DNA of 64,000 nt from Prosthecomicrobium pneumaticum (GCF_014199915.1 NZ_JACHOO010000009.1:62001-126000); one strand, 5' to 3'. Numbered from the stretch's first letter, positions 42,366 through 51,571 are shown. A program made the numbers and translations. Notes: a model not told the origin generated them from the sequence alone.

Positions 42366-42751
42366 CCGACCGCGATCAACGCCGCCGCGACCGAACGGCT
42401 CTCGGAGAGCAGCACATTGTAGGTGCGCACCGCCGCGCCCGTCGACATCGGGTCGGCGACGACCCCGCGCTCTCGCAGCGCCGCCCGCAGTTCCGGCCGC
42501 AGCGGCACGAGGTCCCGCCCCATGCCGACGAGCAGCACCTCGATCGAGGCCGCCTCCTCGAGCACGCGGGCGAGCGTCTCCGCATCGACCTCGGAGGCGG
42601 CCGTCACCGGCCAGCCATAGATGCCGCTCGGCAGGCAGAGGATCGAGCCGCGATGCGACATCTGCGCGAAGCGGAAGCCGCCATCGCCATAGGCGTCGAC
42701 GGGCGCCCGGCCGGGAAAGTGCGCGTCGCGCACCACGAGGCCGTGCGCCAT
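42362..42751 (-). CDS. Mth938-domain protein (NDUFAF3 homologue)
   Basis: This 129-residue soluble protein of the Mth938/DUF498 family reads FRFAQMSHRGSILCLPSGIY, then EVLLVGMGRDLVPLRPELRA and MSTGAAVRTYNVLLSESRSV. This is the pattern of human NDUFAF3. The ATG is five bases from the secF stop on the upstream side, and the 3' end overlaps the NDUFAF6-like start, so the block is one transcript with secD and secF. Confidence 0.85.
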   Translation of the reverse strand: MAHGLVVRDAHFPGRAPVDAYGDGGFRFAQMSHRGSILCLPSGIYGWPVTAASEVDAETLARVLEEAASIEVLLVGMGRDLVPLRPELRAALRERGVVADPMSTGAAVRTYNVLLSESRSVAAALIAVG

Positions 42752-42755
42752 CGCC

Positions 42756-43700
42756 TCAGGCGCCCTTCTTCTCGGCCGCCTCGGCCTTGTCGCCCTTCAA
42801 GGCGTCCTGCCGCAGGCCGAAATAGATCAGGATCGGCGCAGCGATGAAGATCGACGACCAGGTGCCGATCACCACGCCGAAGATCATCGCCGCGGTGAAC
42901 GAGCGGATCACCTCGCCGCCGAACACATAGAGCGCGCCGAGCGCCAGGATCGTCGTGAAGCCGGTCGTCGTGGTGCGGGCGAGCGTGTCGTTGATCGCCG
43001 CGTCGATCAGTTCGGAGAGCGGCAGCTTCTTGTATTTGCGCAGCGTCTCGCGGATTCGGTCATAGACGACGACGGTGTCGTTGAGCGAATAGCCGACGAT
43101 CGTGAGGATCGCCGCGAGGCTCGACAGGTTGAATTCGAGCCCGGTGACGACGAAGAAGCCGAGCGTGATGATCACGTCGTGCAGCGTCGCGATGATCGCG
43201 CCGACGGCGAACTGCCATTCGAAGCGGAACCAGACATAGACCATGATCGCGGCGAGCGTGACGACGAGCGCGAGGCCGCCATTCCAGGCGAGCTCGCCCG
43301 AAACGCGCGGCCCGACGGTCTCGACGCGCCGCTCCTCGAGCGTGCCGCCGAGCGCGGCGCGCACCTTGTCGACCGCGGCGAGCTGCGCCGCCTCGCCACC
43401 CTCCTGCTGGCCGATCCGGATCAGCACGTCGTTCGGCGTGCCGAACGTCTGCACCTGGACGTCGCCGAGCTGCAGTCCGGAGAGTGTCGAGCGGATCGAG
43501 GCGAGATCGGCATCGCTGCCGTCCTTGGTCGCCACTTCGACGATCGTGCCGCCAAGGAAGTCGATGCCGAAATTCGGCCCCGGCGTGATGAAGAGCACGA
43601 TGGCGAGAACGGACAGGATGGCGGAGATCGGCAGAGTCCACCGGCGATACCCCATGAAGGGGATGCGGGTATTGTCCGGGACGAGGCGCAAACGGAACAT
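42756..43700 (-). CDS. secF: Protein translocase subunit SecF
   Basis: This 314-residue inner-membrane subunit works with SecD to drive late stages of Sec export with the proton gradient. Typical SecF sequence: GPNFGIDFLGGTIVEVATKD near residue 45, then TIVGYSLNDTVVVYDRIRET and LARTTTTGFTTILALGALYV, followed by the last helix. It lies 21 bp after secD on the same strand. The last 15 residues are Lys/Glu/Ala-rich. Confidence 0.95.
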   Translation of the reverse strand: MFRLRLVPDNTRIPFMGYRRWTLPISAILSVLAIVLFITPGPNFGIDFLGGTIVEVATKDGSDADLASIRSTLSGLQLGDVQVQTFGTPNDVLIRIGQQEGGEAAQLAAVDKVRAALGGTLEERRVETVGPRVSGELAWNGGLALVVTLAAIMVYVWFRFEWQFAVGAIIATLHDVIITLGFFVVTGLEFNLSSLAAILTIVGYSLNDTVVVYDRIRETLRKYKKLPLSELIDAAINDTLARTTTTGFTTILALGALYVFGGEVIRSFTAAMIFGVVIGTWSSIFIAAPILIYFGLRQDALKGDKAEAAEKKGA

Positions 43701-43721
43701 GGCTTGGCTCCTTCGGCCCGA

Positions 43722-45329
43722 TCAGAGCGTGATCTTGGTCGGCCGCCGCCAGCGGACCCACAGCGCGACGACGAGCCGCGTGAAGGTGAAGGCGGTGAAC
43801 ATGGTGGTGAGCACGCCGATCGCGTGCGTCACGGCGAAGCCGCGGATCGGACCGGAGCCGAGATAGAACAGCGTCACCGCGGCGATCAGGGTCGTCAGAT
43901 TGGCGTCGAGAATCGTCCCGAGCGCGCGTTGGAAACCGATGTCGATCGATGAGATCGCCGATCGCCCGGCGCGCGCCTCCTCGCGGATACGCTCGTAGAT
44001 GAGCACGTTCGAATCGACCGCCGTGCCGACCGTGAGCACGATGCCGGCGATGCCGGGCAGCGACAGCGTCGCCCCGAGCAGGGTCACCACCGCGAAGACG
44101 AGCAGCACGTTGACGATGACGGCGATGTTGGCGATCCAGCCGAACACGCCGTAGACCGCGACCATGAAGACGCAGACGAGCGCCGTGCCGATCACCGAGG
44201 CGATCGCGCCGGCGCGGATCGAATCGGCGCCGAGGCCCGGTCCGATCGTCCGCTCCTCGACGATGTCGAGCTTCGCCGGCAGCGAGCCGGCGCGCAGCAG
44301 GATGGCGAGGTCGTTCGCCTGCTCGATCGAGAAGCCGCCCGAAATCTGGCCCGAGCCGCCGGTGATCGCGCTGCGGATGACCGGGGCCGAGATCACCTTC
44401 TCGTCGAGCACGATCGCGAAGGGCCGGCCGATATTCTGGGTGGTCACCGTGCCGAAGGTGCGGGCGCCGGAGGTGTTGAGCCGGAACGAGACGATCGGCT
44501 CGTTGGTCTGGTGGTCGAAGGCGGCCTGGGCATCGGCGAGATCCTCGCCCGTGAGCAGCGCCGATTCCTCGACGACATAGGAGACGTTCGGATCTTCGGC
44601 CGAGGGCAGGATCAGCGTGTTCGGCTTGCGGGCCGCTTCCGCCTGGCTCGTCGCCACGGTCGTGTCGACGAGGTGGAAGGTCATCTGCGCCGTCTGGCCG
44701 ACCAGTTCCTTGAGGCGCTGGGGATCGCCGAGGCCCGGCGCCTCGACGAGGATGCGATCCTCGCCCTGGCGCTGGATCGACGGCTCGACGGTGCCGAGCT
44801 GGTCGATGCGCCGCGCGATCACCTCGGTCGACTGGTCGACGATCTGGCGCACGCGCTGCGTCAGGCCCTGCTGGGAATAGCTGAAGCGGACGAGCCCGTC
44901 ATCGCCGATCGACAGGTCGAACTCGTTCACCGCCGAGCCGCCGAGCAGCGTGTTGTTGAGCGGGTTCTGCAGCGGCGTCAGCCGGGTGCGGGCGAGTTCG
45001 ATCTGCGACGGATCGCGCAGCCGCAGCTGCACCGCCTGCCCCTGCGTGCCGAGGCCCGTATAGCCGATGCGCGGCTCCTCGAGCAGGGCGCGGCGCACCT
45101 CGCTCGTCAGCGTGCGCATCCGCTTCTGCACATAGTCGGCCCGGTCCACCTCATAGAGCAGATAGGCGCCGCCCTGAAGGTCGAGGCCGAGCACGATCTG
45201 CCGCGCCGGCAGCCAGCTCGGCCAGGATTCGACGGTGCTCTTCGAGAAGAAGTTGGGCAGCACCGCGAGAGCCGCGGCGAAGACGACGACGAAGATCGCG
45301 ACGACCTTCCAGCGGGCGAAATGCAGCAT
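43722..45329 (-). CDS. secD: Protein translocase subunit SecD
   Basis: This 535-residue partner of SecF has one N-terminal membrane helix (WKVVAIFVVVFAAALAVLP), a large periplasmic domain with GLDLQGGAYLLYEVDRADYV and EAPGLGDPQRLKELVGQTAQ, and a C-terminal five-helix bundle containing AVDSNVLIYERIREEARAGR. It is followed by secF, and yajC sits 36 bp upstream, so the usual yajC-secD-secF order is preserved. Confidence 0.96.
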   Translation of the reverse strand: MLHFARWKVVAIFVVVFAAALAVLPNFFSKSTVESWPSWLPARQIVLGLDLQGGAYLLYEVDRADYVQKRMRTLTSEVRRALLEEPRIGYTGLGTQGQAVQLRLRDPSQIELARTRLTPLQNPLNNTLLGGSAVNEFDLSIGDDGLVRFSYSQQGLTQRVRQIVDQSTEVIARRIDQLGTVEPSIQRQGEDRILVEAPGLGDPQRLKELVGQTAQMTFHLVDTTVATSQAEAARKPNTLILPSAEDPNVSYVVEESALLTGEDLADAQAAFDHQTNEPIVSFRLNTSGARTFGTVTTQNIGRPFAIVLDEKVISAPVIRSAITGGSGQISGGFSIEQANDLAILLRAGSLPAKLDIVEERTIGPGLGADSIRAGAIASVIGTALVCVFMVAVYGVFGWIANIAVIVNVLLVFAVVTLLGATLSLPGIAGIVLTVGTAVDSNVLIYERIREEARAGRSAISSIDIGFQRALGTILDANLTTLIAAVTLFYLGSGPIRGFAVTHAIGVLTTMFTAFTFTRLVVALWVRWRRPTKITL

Positions 45330-45364
45330 GGGCGCGATCCGGACCGGCCTTCCCTATTCGGTTG

Positions 45365-45709
45365 TTACTCGCCGTCCTTGACCGGCTCGCCCTTCGCGCG
45401 CACCTCGGCAATGGCACTGCGGGTGACCCGGACGCGCACGCCCTCGGCGATCTCGAGCTGCAGTTCGCCGTCGTCGACGACCTTCGCGACCTTTCCGATC
45501 AGGCCGCCATTCATGACGATCGTGTCGCCGCGGCGCACGTTCTTGATCATCTCCTGATGCTGCTTCACCCGGGTGCGCTGCGGCCGGATGATCAGGAAAT
45601 ACATGATCACGAAGATGAGGACGAAGGGCAGGAACTGGATCAGCAGTCCCTCGGTGCCCATAGCCGGCGCGGCTGTCGTGGTCTGGGCGAGAGCGTCGGT
45701 GATGAACAT
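45365..45709 (-). CDS. yajC: YajC preprotein translocase subunit
   Basis: This 114-residue small membrane protein associates with SecDF. It has one hydrophobic helix (LLIQFLPFVLIFVIMYFLII) near residues 24-43, then RPQRTRVKQHQEMIKNVRRG, DTIVMNGGLIGKVAKVVDDG and a short C-terminal tail. The Lys-Met-rich RPQ..R.K.HQEM motif is diagnostic. It is the first gene of the yajC-secD-secF unit and is divergent from the DUF815 ATPase. Confidence 0.95.
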   Translation of the reverse strand: MFITDALAQTTTAAPAMGTEGLLIQFLPFVLIFVIMYFLIIRPQRTRVKQHQEMIKNVRRGDTIVMNGGLIGKVAKVVDDGELQLEIAEGVRVRVTRSAIAEVRAKGEPVKDGE

Positions 45710-45900
45710 GGAGGGAGACTCGCGAGTTGGCGGGCGTTGAAAGTCCGGCAGGGCAAAGCCGATCGTATTGCCCCGATGCGGCGCTCACATGGGTATCGAA
45801 AGCGGCGCGGACTATAGCGATGCGGCCCTTCTTTGCAAATCCCGGCGGCCCCGTGCTACCGCTCGCCGCGCCCGCCTTCCTCTGAGCGACTGCCGGACCC

Positions 45901-46782
45901 ATGACTGAACCCGACTGGAAGCTGATCGCCGATCGTCTCGACCGGCTCGCCGCGCTGATCGAGCGGGCGGTGCCCCCGCCCCGCCCCGTCTCCGACATCG
46001 AGGCGGCCGATGCCTTCGTCTGGCAGGCGGAGCGTGGCTTCCTGCAGCCGGTTCCGAGGGTAAACCGGGTCGAGATGGTGCTCCTCAAGGGCATCGACCG
46101 GGTGCGCGACATCCTCGCCGAGAACACCGAGCGCTTCGCCCGCGGCCTGCCGGCGAACAATGTGCTGCTCTGGGGCGCCCGCGGCATGGGCAAGAGCTCG
46201 CTCGTCAAGGCCTCGCACGCGGCGATCAACGCGGCGCTCGCCGCCGAGGGCAGGCCGGCGATGAAGCTCGTCGAGATCCACCGCGAGGACATCTCCACCC
46301 TGCCCGAGCTGATGGCGCTGCTGCGCGCCGTCGACCGCCGCTTCATTCTCTTCTGCGACGATCTCTCCTTCGACGCCGACGACACCGACTATAAATCGCT
46401 GAAGGCCGCGCTCGACGGCGGCGTCGAGGGCCGGCCGGACAATGTCGTCTTCTACGCGACGTCGAACCGGCGCCATCTCCTGCCGCGCGACATGATGGAG
46501 AACGAGCGCTCGACCGCGATCAACCCGAGCGAAGCGGTCGAGGAAAAGGTCTCGCTGTCGGATCGTTTCGGTCTGTGGCTCGGCTTCCACAAATGCAGCC
46601 AGGACGATTATCTCGCCATGGTGCGGGGCTATGTCGCCCATTTCGCGCTGCCGATCGAGGACGAGCGCCTGGTCGCCGAATCGCTCGAATGGTCGACCAC
46701 ACGCGGCGCCCGCTCCGGCCGCGTCGCCTGGCAGTATGTGAACGATCTCGCCGGCCGCCTCGGGGTACCGCTGTCGGCGTGA
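45901..46782 (+). CDS. DUF815 AAA+ ATPase
   Basis: This 293-residue P-loop ATPase has Walker A GARGMGKSSL near residues 92-101 and Walker B-type FCDDLSFDADD. A sensor-like region KAALDGGVEGRPDNVVFYAT and a C-terminal lid (YVAHFALPIEDERLVAE) complete it. DUF815 proteins are common next to Sec or DNA-repair genes in alphaproteobacteria; the role is undefined. It is transcribed away from yajC and is the last backbone gene before the accessory island. Confidence 0.85.
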   Translation: MTEPDWKLIADRLDRLAALIERAVPPPRPVSDIEAADAFVWQAERGFLQPVPRVNRVEMVLLKGIDRVRDILAENTERFARGLPANNVLLWGARGMGKSSLVKASHAAINAALAAEGRPAMKLVEIHREDISTLPELMALLRAVDRRFILFCDDLSFDADDTDYKSLKAALDGGVEGRPDNVVFYATSNRRHLLPRDMMENERSTAINPSEAVEEKVSLSDRFGLWLGFHKCSQDDYLAMVRGYVAHFALPIEDERLVAESLEWSTTRGARSGRVAWQYVNDLAGRLGVPLSA

Positions 46783-46794
46783 AGCCCCCCGACA

Positions 46795-46905
46795 AGGCCC
46801 TCACCCCGGCCCTCTCCCCACTCGGTTCGGCTGTTGCCGGGCCGAGCGCGGAAAAGGCGAAGTCGGCAGCAGCCGACTTCGCTTGCGGGAGAGGGGGAGG
46901 CGCTG
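46795..46905. repeat. Palindromic intergenic repeat
   Basis: After the ATPase gene the DNA has a CCCTCACCCCGGCCCTCTCC start and a GGGAGAGGGGG end around a perfect 10-bp hairpin, CGAAGTCGGC/GCCGACTTCG, with a four-base loop (46858-46881). This resembles the dispersed palindromic repeats found between genes in many Rhizobiales. No coding capacity is evident up to 47024. Confidence 0.55.
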
Positions 46906-47024
46906 TCAGCGCTGACATCTGCTCCACGACCGGCCCGAGCATCGCCGGCGACGCTGGATGACGCTTCGAATGCGCAAGGCGATCGGGGATCTCTTCCTTG
47001 GCCCCTACGCATGTTGAGTCTGGT

Positions 47025-47204
47025 TCACACCCAGCGGCTCTGAAGCAGGTTTGCGCACTCAGCTGGCGTGAAGCGGTCGAGGACGGCGCCGACGGCGTCC
47101 CAGAGGGCGGGAATGGTTCGTTCGACTTTGGCGCGCAGCATCGCCTTGAGTTTGGAGAAGGTGTTCTCGATCGGATTGAAGCCCGGGCTGTATCGCGGCA
47201 GGGA
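47025..47204 (-). pseudogene. IS630-family transposase C-terminal fragment
   Basis: The minus strand reads LPRYSPGFNPIENTFSKLKA, then MLRAKVERTIPALWDAVGAV and LDRFTPAECANLLQSRWV before a stop. It is the C-terminal third of an IS630-type DDE transposase with the conserved NPIE glutamate. The N-terminal part is missing at 47205, where the sequence becomes AT-rich. It marks the left edge of the accessory island. Confidence 0.85.
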
Positions 47205-47602
47205 AATTCCTCCAATTATATGATCGCAGGATATCCAATTATTAATGATCTATAGAAATGTGAATCGCGCTAAACTTTAATAGAAGTTCGGAATCTCACT
47301 AAATAATCAGATATTATAAGCCTCCGATCCATTTTGTTTTATCTCTATGAGAAGTGTTATCTTAATAAAAAGTCCAGGATTGCGGCTCCGCGACTGCGCT
47401 GTAATTAGACGACGCCCTCCGTCAGCAAAGGCAAAGCGGCCCCCTTCGGATAATATCCTCCTTATCATCAGCAACGAGCGGCGCGGTGATGTCAAATTGC
47501 TCCCTCATGATCGCCTCATTTATAAATCCCTCGTCAGAAATTGACTTAAACTTATCCCAGTTTCGCTCCTGTATTGCAGAGATAATGCTCTCAAGACGCT
47601 TA
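47205..47602. other. AT-rich, foreign-looking segment with a truncated gene fragment
   Basis: This 398-bp stretch is strikingly AT-rich against the GC-rich backbone and contains no intact gene. On the minus strand at about 47422-47600 the frame reads KRLESIISAIQERNWDKFKS followed by ISDEGFINEAIMREQFDITA and ends PLCLC. This looks like the C-terminal remnant of a protein cut off at its 5' side by the adjacent IS element. I cannot name its family. The rest is non-coding or decayed. Confidence 0.5.
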
Positions 47603-48462
47603 GGCCGCGTTGACAAAGGCGCTTCCCCAATCGTTTCCGCTCTGATTCAAGGTTGCTCTTTGCGGGAGAGCGGTTTTGGTTCGCGGGCGGGTGACAGATG
47701 AGGAGTGGGCGTTCTTCGCGCCGTTTCTGGTGCGCGTGGGGCCGCGGAGCGATCATCGCCTGATCCTCGACGCGATCTTCTGGATCGCCCGGATGGGTGC
47801 GCTGTGGCGTGACCTCGACGCCGGCTTCCCCAAATGGACGAGGGTCTACCGCCAGTTCGGGCGCTGGACCCTGGCAGGGGTCTGGGATGTGATCCTGGAC
47901 GCGCTCAACGAGAGCGGCGAAGGCCAGGACAGCGTCCAGATGATCGACAGCACCATCGTTCGCGCCCACCAACATTCGGCGGGCGCGAAAAAGGGGATTC
48001 GTTTCAAGCCCTTCGCACCACGATATCGGCCGTTCTCGTGGTGGCCTCACGACCAAGATCCACCTCCGTGCCAACGGCTTCGGCCTGCCCGTCGCCCTCG
48101 TCCTGACCCCCGGCGAGGCCTCCGACGCCAAGGGCTACAAGCCGGTCACGGATGAAGGTGGCCCGGCCCCGAGGGTCCTGATCGCCGACAAGGGCTACGA
48201 CAGCGACGCCATCCGCGAGGACCTCAGAGCGCGAGGCGCCGAGCCGGTCATCCCGATGAAGCGCAATCGCCTCGTCCAAGTCCCGCAAGTCCCGGTCGAC
48301 GGCTTCGTCTACGCTCTGCGCAATCGCATCGAGCGTTGCTTCAACCGCCTCAAAAACGCCCGCCGCGTCGCCACCCGCTACGACAAGACCTCGGAAAGCC
48401 ATCTTGGCTTCGCCCTGATTGGCGCAATCCGGATCTGGATCAGGAACTTTGTCAACAAGGCC
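47603..48462. mobile_element. IS5-family (IS427-type) insertion sequence
   Basis: The element is 860 bp with near-matching ends GGCCgcGTTGACAAAG and, inverted, GGCCttGTTGACAAAG, flanked by TA on both sides (47601-47602 and 48463-48464), consistent with a two-base target duplication. Length and ends fit the IS427 subgroup. Its transposase reading frame is split across two or three frames (see next entry). Confidence 0.8.
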
Positions 48463-48465
48463 TAG
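47676..48465 (+). pseudogene. IS427-type transposase, frame-disrupted
   Basis: The N-terminal half (VRGRVTDEEWAFFAPFLVRV, through MIDSTIVRAHQHSAGAKKG) and the C-terminal half (GRSRGGLTTKIHLRANGFGL, then LIADKGYDSDAIREDLRARG and NRIERCFNRLKNARRVATRY) lie in different frames. Between them the expected GDSFQAL link is in a third frame and is followed by about 14 extra bases (CGCACCACGATATC). IS427 elements can use one frameshift (here at AAAAAGGGG), but the extra bases add a second, so this copy is probably inactive. Confidence 0.7.
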
Positions 48466-48470
48466 ACTTT

Positions 48471-48506
48471 TCAGATATTTATGGCCAATCAGATATTTAT
48501 GGCCAA
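48471..48506. repeat. Perfect 18-bp tandem duplication
   Basis: TCAGATATTTATGGCCAA occurs twice without spacer, at 48471-48488 and 48489-48506, just outside the right end of the IS element. It is AT-rich and non-coding. It could be iterated binding sites or a duplication scar. Confidence 0.8.
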
Positions 48507-48509
48507 GAA

Positions 48510-48596
48510 CTATACCGTCAGCAGATCTCTTAGCCATGACGGTATAGCGAAATCCCTGATCGAACCAGTTTCCCCATGCCGTCCGCTATACCGTCA
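48510..48596. repeat. Triple CTATACCGTCA repeat in both orientations
   Basis: CTATACCGTCA occurs at 48510-48520 and, as CGCTATACCGTCA, at 48584-48596; the exact 13-bp inverse TGACGGTATAGCG lies between at 48537-48549. The spacing allows a hairpin in either direction. Nothing coding overlaps it. Candidates are recombinase, partition or regulator sites linked to the island. Confidence 0.65.
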
Positions 48597-48711
48597 AATC
48601 GGAGCAATGCCCCTCGATAGACGGCGATAGGCAATGCTAATTTTATCGTTGTTTTTCAGTCAGTTATATCGCACCGTGGCGTACAATCGGATACTGCCGA
48701 AGGGGTAAAAA

Positions 48712-48726
48712 TCATTCCCACTCGAT
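48712..48726. other. Possible attachment scar: guaA 3'-end sequence
   Basis: Read on the minus strand, this sequence encodes IEWE followed by a TGA stop, the conserved C-terminal end of GMP synthase. Only about 15 bases match, with no guaA gene alongside. guaA 3' ends are frequent island insertion sites, so this may be the distal attachment copy of an island whose proximal end and guaA lie beyond the window's right edge. Confidence 0.3.
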
Positions 48727-49067
48727 GCTCTCAATGCATCGTAACGCGCTGATTTATAAGCGCAAAATACTTCTTCTGACGGTCAAAGCCCGACCGTCGA
48801 GCCGTCAAAATTTTTCGCTTATGATTTCAAAGGAAAATTCGCGCGTTTCGAATTCAACGCGGTTTCGAAGACTATCGCCAGCGATTGGTCGATTTCTTCT
48901 CCGACGGCCTCAAACACCGCGAATCCAGAGCGCGTAAAAAAGACCGTCATTGGCTTCCTACCACACGAGCGGGTTTCTTTCCAGCCATCGACCTCGTGTG
49001 GAACTCAGTCGCCGGCCGTCCGAAGAGAGCGGCATGCTTCGGACAGACCCCTTGAGGGCTTCTCAAT

Positions 49068-49626
49068 GTCGCCCGCAAGGCGGTCCTGCTGTCGCGTCGC
49101 TTCGACCACACCGGCGCGATCCGCATCCCGATCTTGTCGGCGATGGCGATGATGGGCGCCAAGGACGGCGAACGCGGCAGCTACCCGGAGATCGTCGACT
49201 CTCTCGCTCACATGGAGCGCAGGCAAAGACCGATGCTCACGCTCTCTATCGGCGCGTGGTCTTCAACGTGCTGATCTCAATGTCGACGACCATCTGCGCA
49301 ACCACGGCTTTCTCTGGCTGGGAAAGGCGGGATGGTCGCGGTCCCTGGTTTACGACCTCAACCCCGTGCCGGCCGATCTCAAGGCACGGGTGTTGACGAC
49401 GAACATCGATCTCGACGAAGGGACCTGCTCGCTCGACCTGCTGGAAGCCGCGTCTGGCATCTTCGGCCTCATGCTGGTGCAGGCCCGTGCGATCGTCAAG
49501 GAGGTCGCGACCGTGACCACGACCTGGCGCGACACCGCGAAGGCAGTGGGCGCCCGGTCGGCGGAGATCAACCGCATGGCCAGCGCCTTCGAGCACGACG
49601 ATTTCAGGCAGGCGTTGGCTTTGTGA
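49068..49626 (+). pseudogene. hipA-type toxin kinase pseudogene
   Basis: Segments in different frames read IPILSAMAMMGAKDGERGSY, then DAHALYRRVVFNVLIS, DDHLRNHGFLWLGKAGWSRS and YDLNPVPADLKARVLTTNID, the central and C-terminal parts of HipA Ser/Thr kinases including the NxDDHLRNHGF catalytic region. Frames change near 49215-49240 and again near 49277 (one base missing). The N-terminal third and any hipB antitoxin are absent. The end (stop at 49626) is intact. Confidence 0.75.
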
Positions 49627-49694
49627 AAGACCGTCAGCACCACAAATTGATCTGATGGTCTTTTTGTTTCGATCAGCGCCATCAACTCAGTGCT

Positions 49695-51571
49695 TCACGT
49701 AACGCCACACGCGCCCCTGCAACCAGCGACCGGTCCCTCAGCCTTTATCTGGGAGATCCGCCGCTTGCAGCGCGCGCATGGAACGTAGAAATTCCTTTCT
49801 TCCTGTTGTCTTCTGGTTGCCGCATTGCTCCTCGTATCAAAGTAACTGGAGCGCCATTTCGCGATCAGGTCACCTGGTACGTACCTCCAAGCCTCCCCAT
49901 TTGAGCTAGCTCGCTCGTCATATCGGGCGACATTGGTTCGTTGGAACAGATTGCTGGTTGGGAGCGCTTGTACCTCCCCAGCCGAACCAGATGTAGTTAC
50001 AGTTTCTTCCCCGTCTGTGTGACCACGGGGAGGAGAAAGCGAGGCGAGTGAAAGGCCGAACTCGAGGTCATGAAATTCTTCGCTCGCGCTGGCTCCTCGC
50101 CCGGTGGATCGAAGCGTGACGCGCGCGACATAGTCATGATCGATCTGCAAATGGCATTCGATCCGCTCAAGGAGTGGCTCTGCATTTGCATCAACCTCGA
50201 CCTTGGCGACACAAAGGGTCCGCCGTGGTGCGCTCGGCGACTCCTTCCCGAGTTTTGCCGGCTTTGCCACTTCGACGACCGCAACCCCTTCTCGCGGATC
50301 AACGCAGAAAAGCGCGTGTTGGCCACGTTCTGGGTTTCGTTCTCGATCGGCAATGTCCAGCCAGCATCGACGAGCGAATGATAAGCTCCTCGCCCCGACG
50401 TATCTGCTACCAAAATCTCGATGGGCTTCGAGAGCGTCAGACGAAGTCCATCGTTGGCAATCCAAGCAGCTCCTTCGGCGATAATTCGGTCGCCGTTATC
50501 GAGTTTTGGGACCCTTCCGACAAACCGTTCTGTCAGGCCATTACGAATGGCAGGCATGTTGACCATCCCGCCGGTAGCAAGACAGAGTTCGATGTCCTGG
50601 TAGGAAAATTGTGCCTGTTCCAGAATTTCGTCGATTCTTGCCAAACCCCTCGCAACGATGCTGGCGCTCAGCCCGTCTAGCTCCGCGCGAGTAACTGTGC
50701 CCAGGAGATTCTTGCCGGGGCCGTCCGTCTTAAGATAGTTCCGGACAATTACGTCCTCGCTGTCGGTTTTTGGATCCGACAAGTGAATCTTGAGGACTTC
50801 ACACTGGTGCAATAGCTTTGCAGCCATGCCTGGTTGTTCAAGTGTCGTGATATCCTCAATGCCGTGCGCGGTCGCATGTTTGGCCCTCAGGTGGTTTCGG
50901 AGGCGTTCGTCGAACCTGTCACCGCCAACCTCGTTGTCGCCGAGGTTGGCCACCTGCATGATGGCTCCACCTTGAATTCGGCAGAGTGTCAGATCCAGGG
51001 TGCCTCCGCCCCAGTCAAAAACCAGTACTGACCGTCCTTCCAGACGAGCAAGCTCTCGGCCAAGTTCAGCCTTGGACCGGAGGTAGGCGTAAAGCGCGGC
51101 AACGGGTTCATGCACGAACTGCACGACCCCGATGCCGGCTTTTCCAGCAGCTTCTCGGAGCGCACGTCTCTCCGGGCCACCAAAGTCGACAGGAATGGTA
51201 AAAACAGCGCGTGCCAGGTTCTTGCCGGGAGCCCCTCCCCTAGCGATCGCGGCATCGCCCTTCAGATGCTTCAGAACCTCAGCGACCGCATCGGTCGGCT
51301 CAATCGGCCGGCCGTCCACAAAAACGGGGCCATCGCGCCGCAATGACATTTTCGGTGAACGAACAAACCCCGGCGGTGCACCTGTTTCGGTCAGGTCCAT
51401 GTTCTGCCTGGCTTCCCGGCCGACCACGATGTCTCCACCCCGATACCAGATTACCGAGGGGTGGGGGCGCTGACTGACCTGGTCCACTAGGGATAAAGTT
51501 CTACCTCCGACAGTAACGGCGGCCAGACTGTTGGTGGTTCCAAAATCGATGCCGAAGGCAACGTCCGTCAC
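49695..51571 (-). pseudogene. Hsp70/DnaK-like ATPase, frameshifted
   Basis: The N-terminal frame (from 51571) encodes an Hsp70 nucleotide-binding domain: GIDFGTTNSLAAV at residues 7-19, FVHEPVAALYAYL, VLVFDWGGGTLDLTLC and LATGGMVNMPAI. At about 50305-50312 the coding changes frame at a TTTT run. The second frame continues FCVDPREGVAVVEVAKPAKL and a substrate-binding-like beta domain (ERIECHLQIDHDYVARVTL), ending in a possible zinc ribbon, CARC...CRGAC. One missing base in the T-run would restore one protein of about 620 residues. Either the gene is broken or the base was lost in sequencing. The upstream ATG overlaps the preceding coiled-coil gene. Confidence 0.75.

Noticed and set aside
46783-47024. 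Possible promoter or gene in the spacer after the DUF815 ATPase
   Set aside because: Only palindromic repeat sequence was recognised; frames there are shadows of the repeat and show no conserved domain.
48725-48937. Open frame of 70 aa after the repeats
   Set aside because: It is AT-rich and without domain or ribosome-binding site, and lies between repeats and a decayed hipA; I treat it as non-coding.
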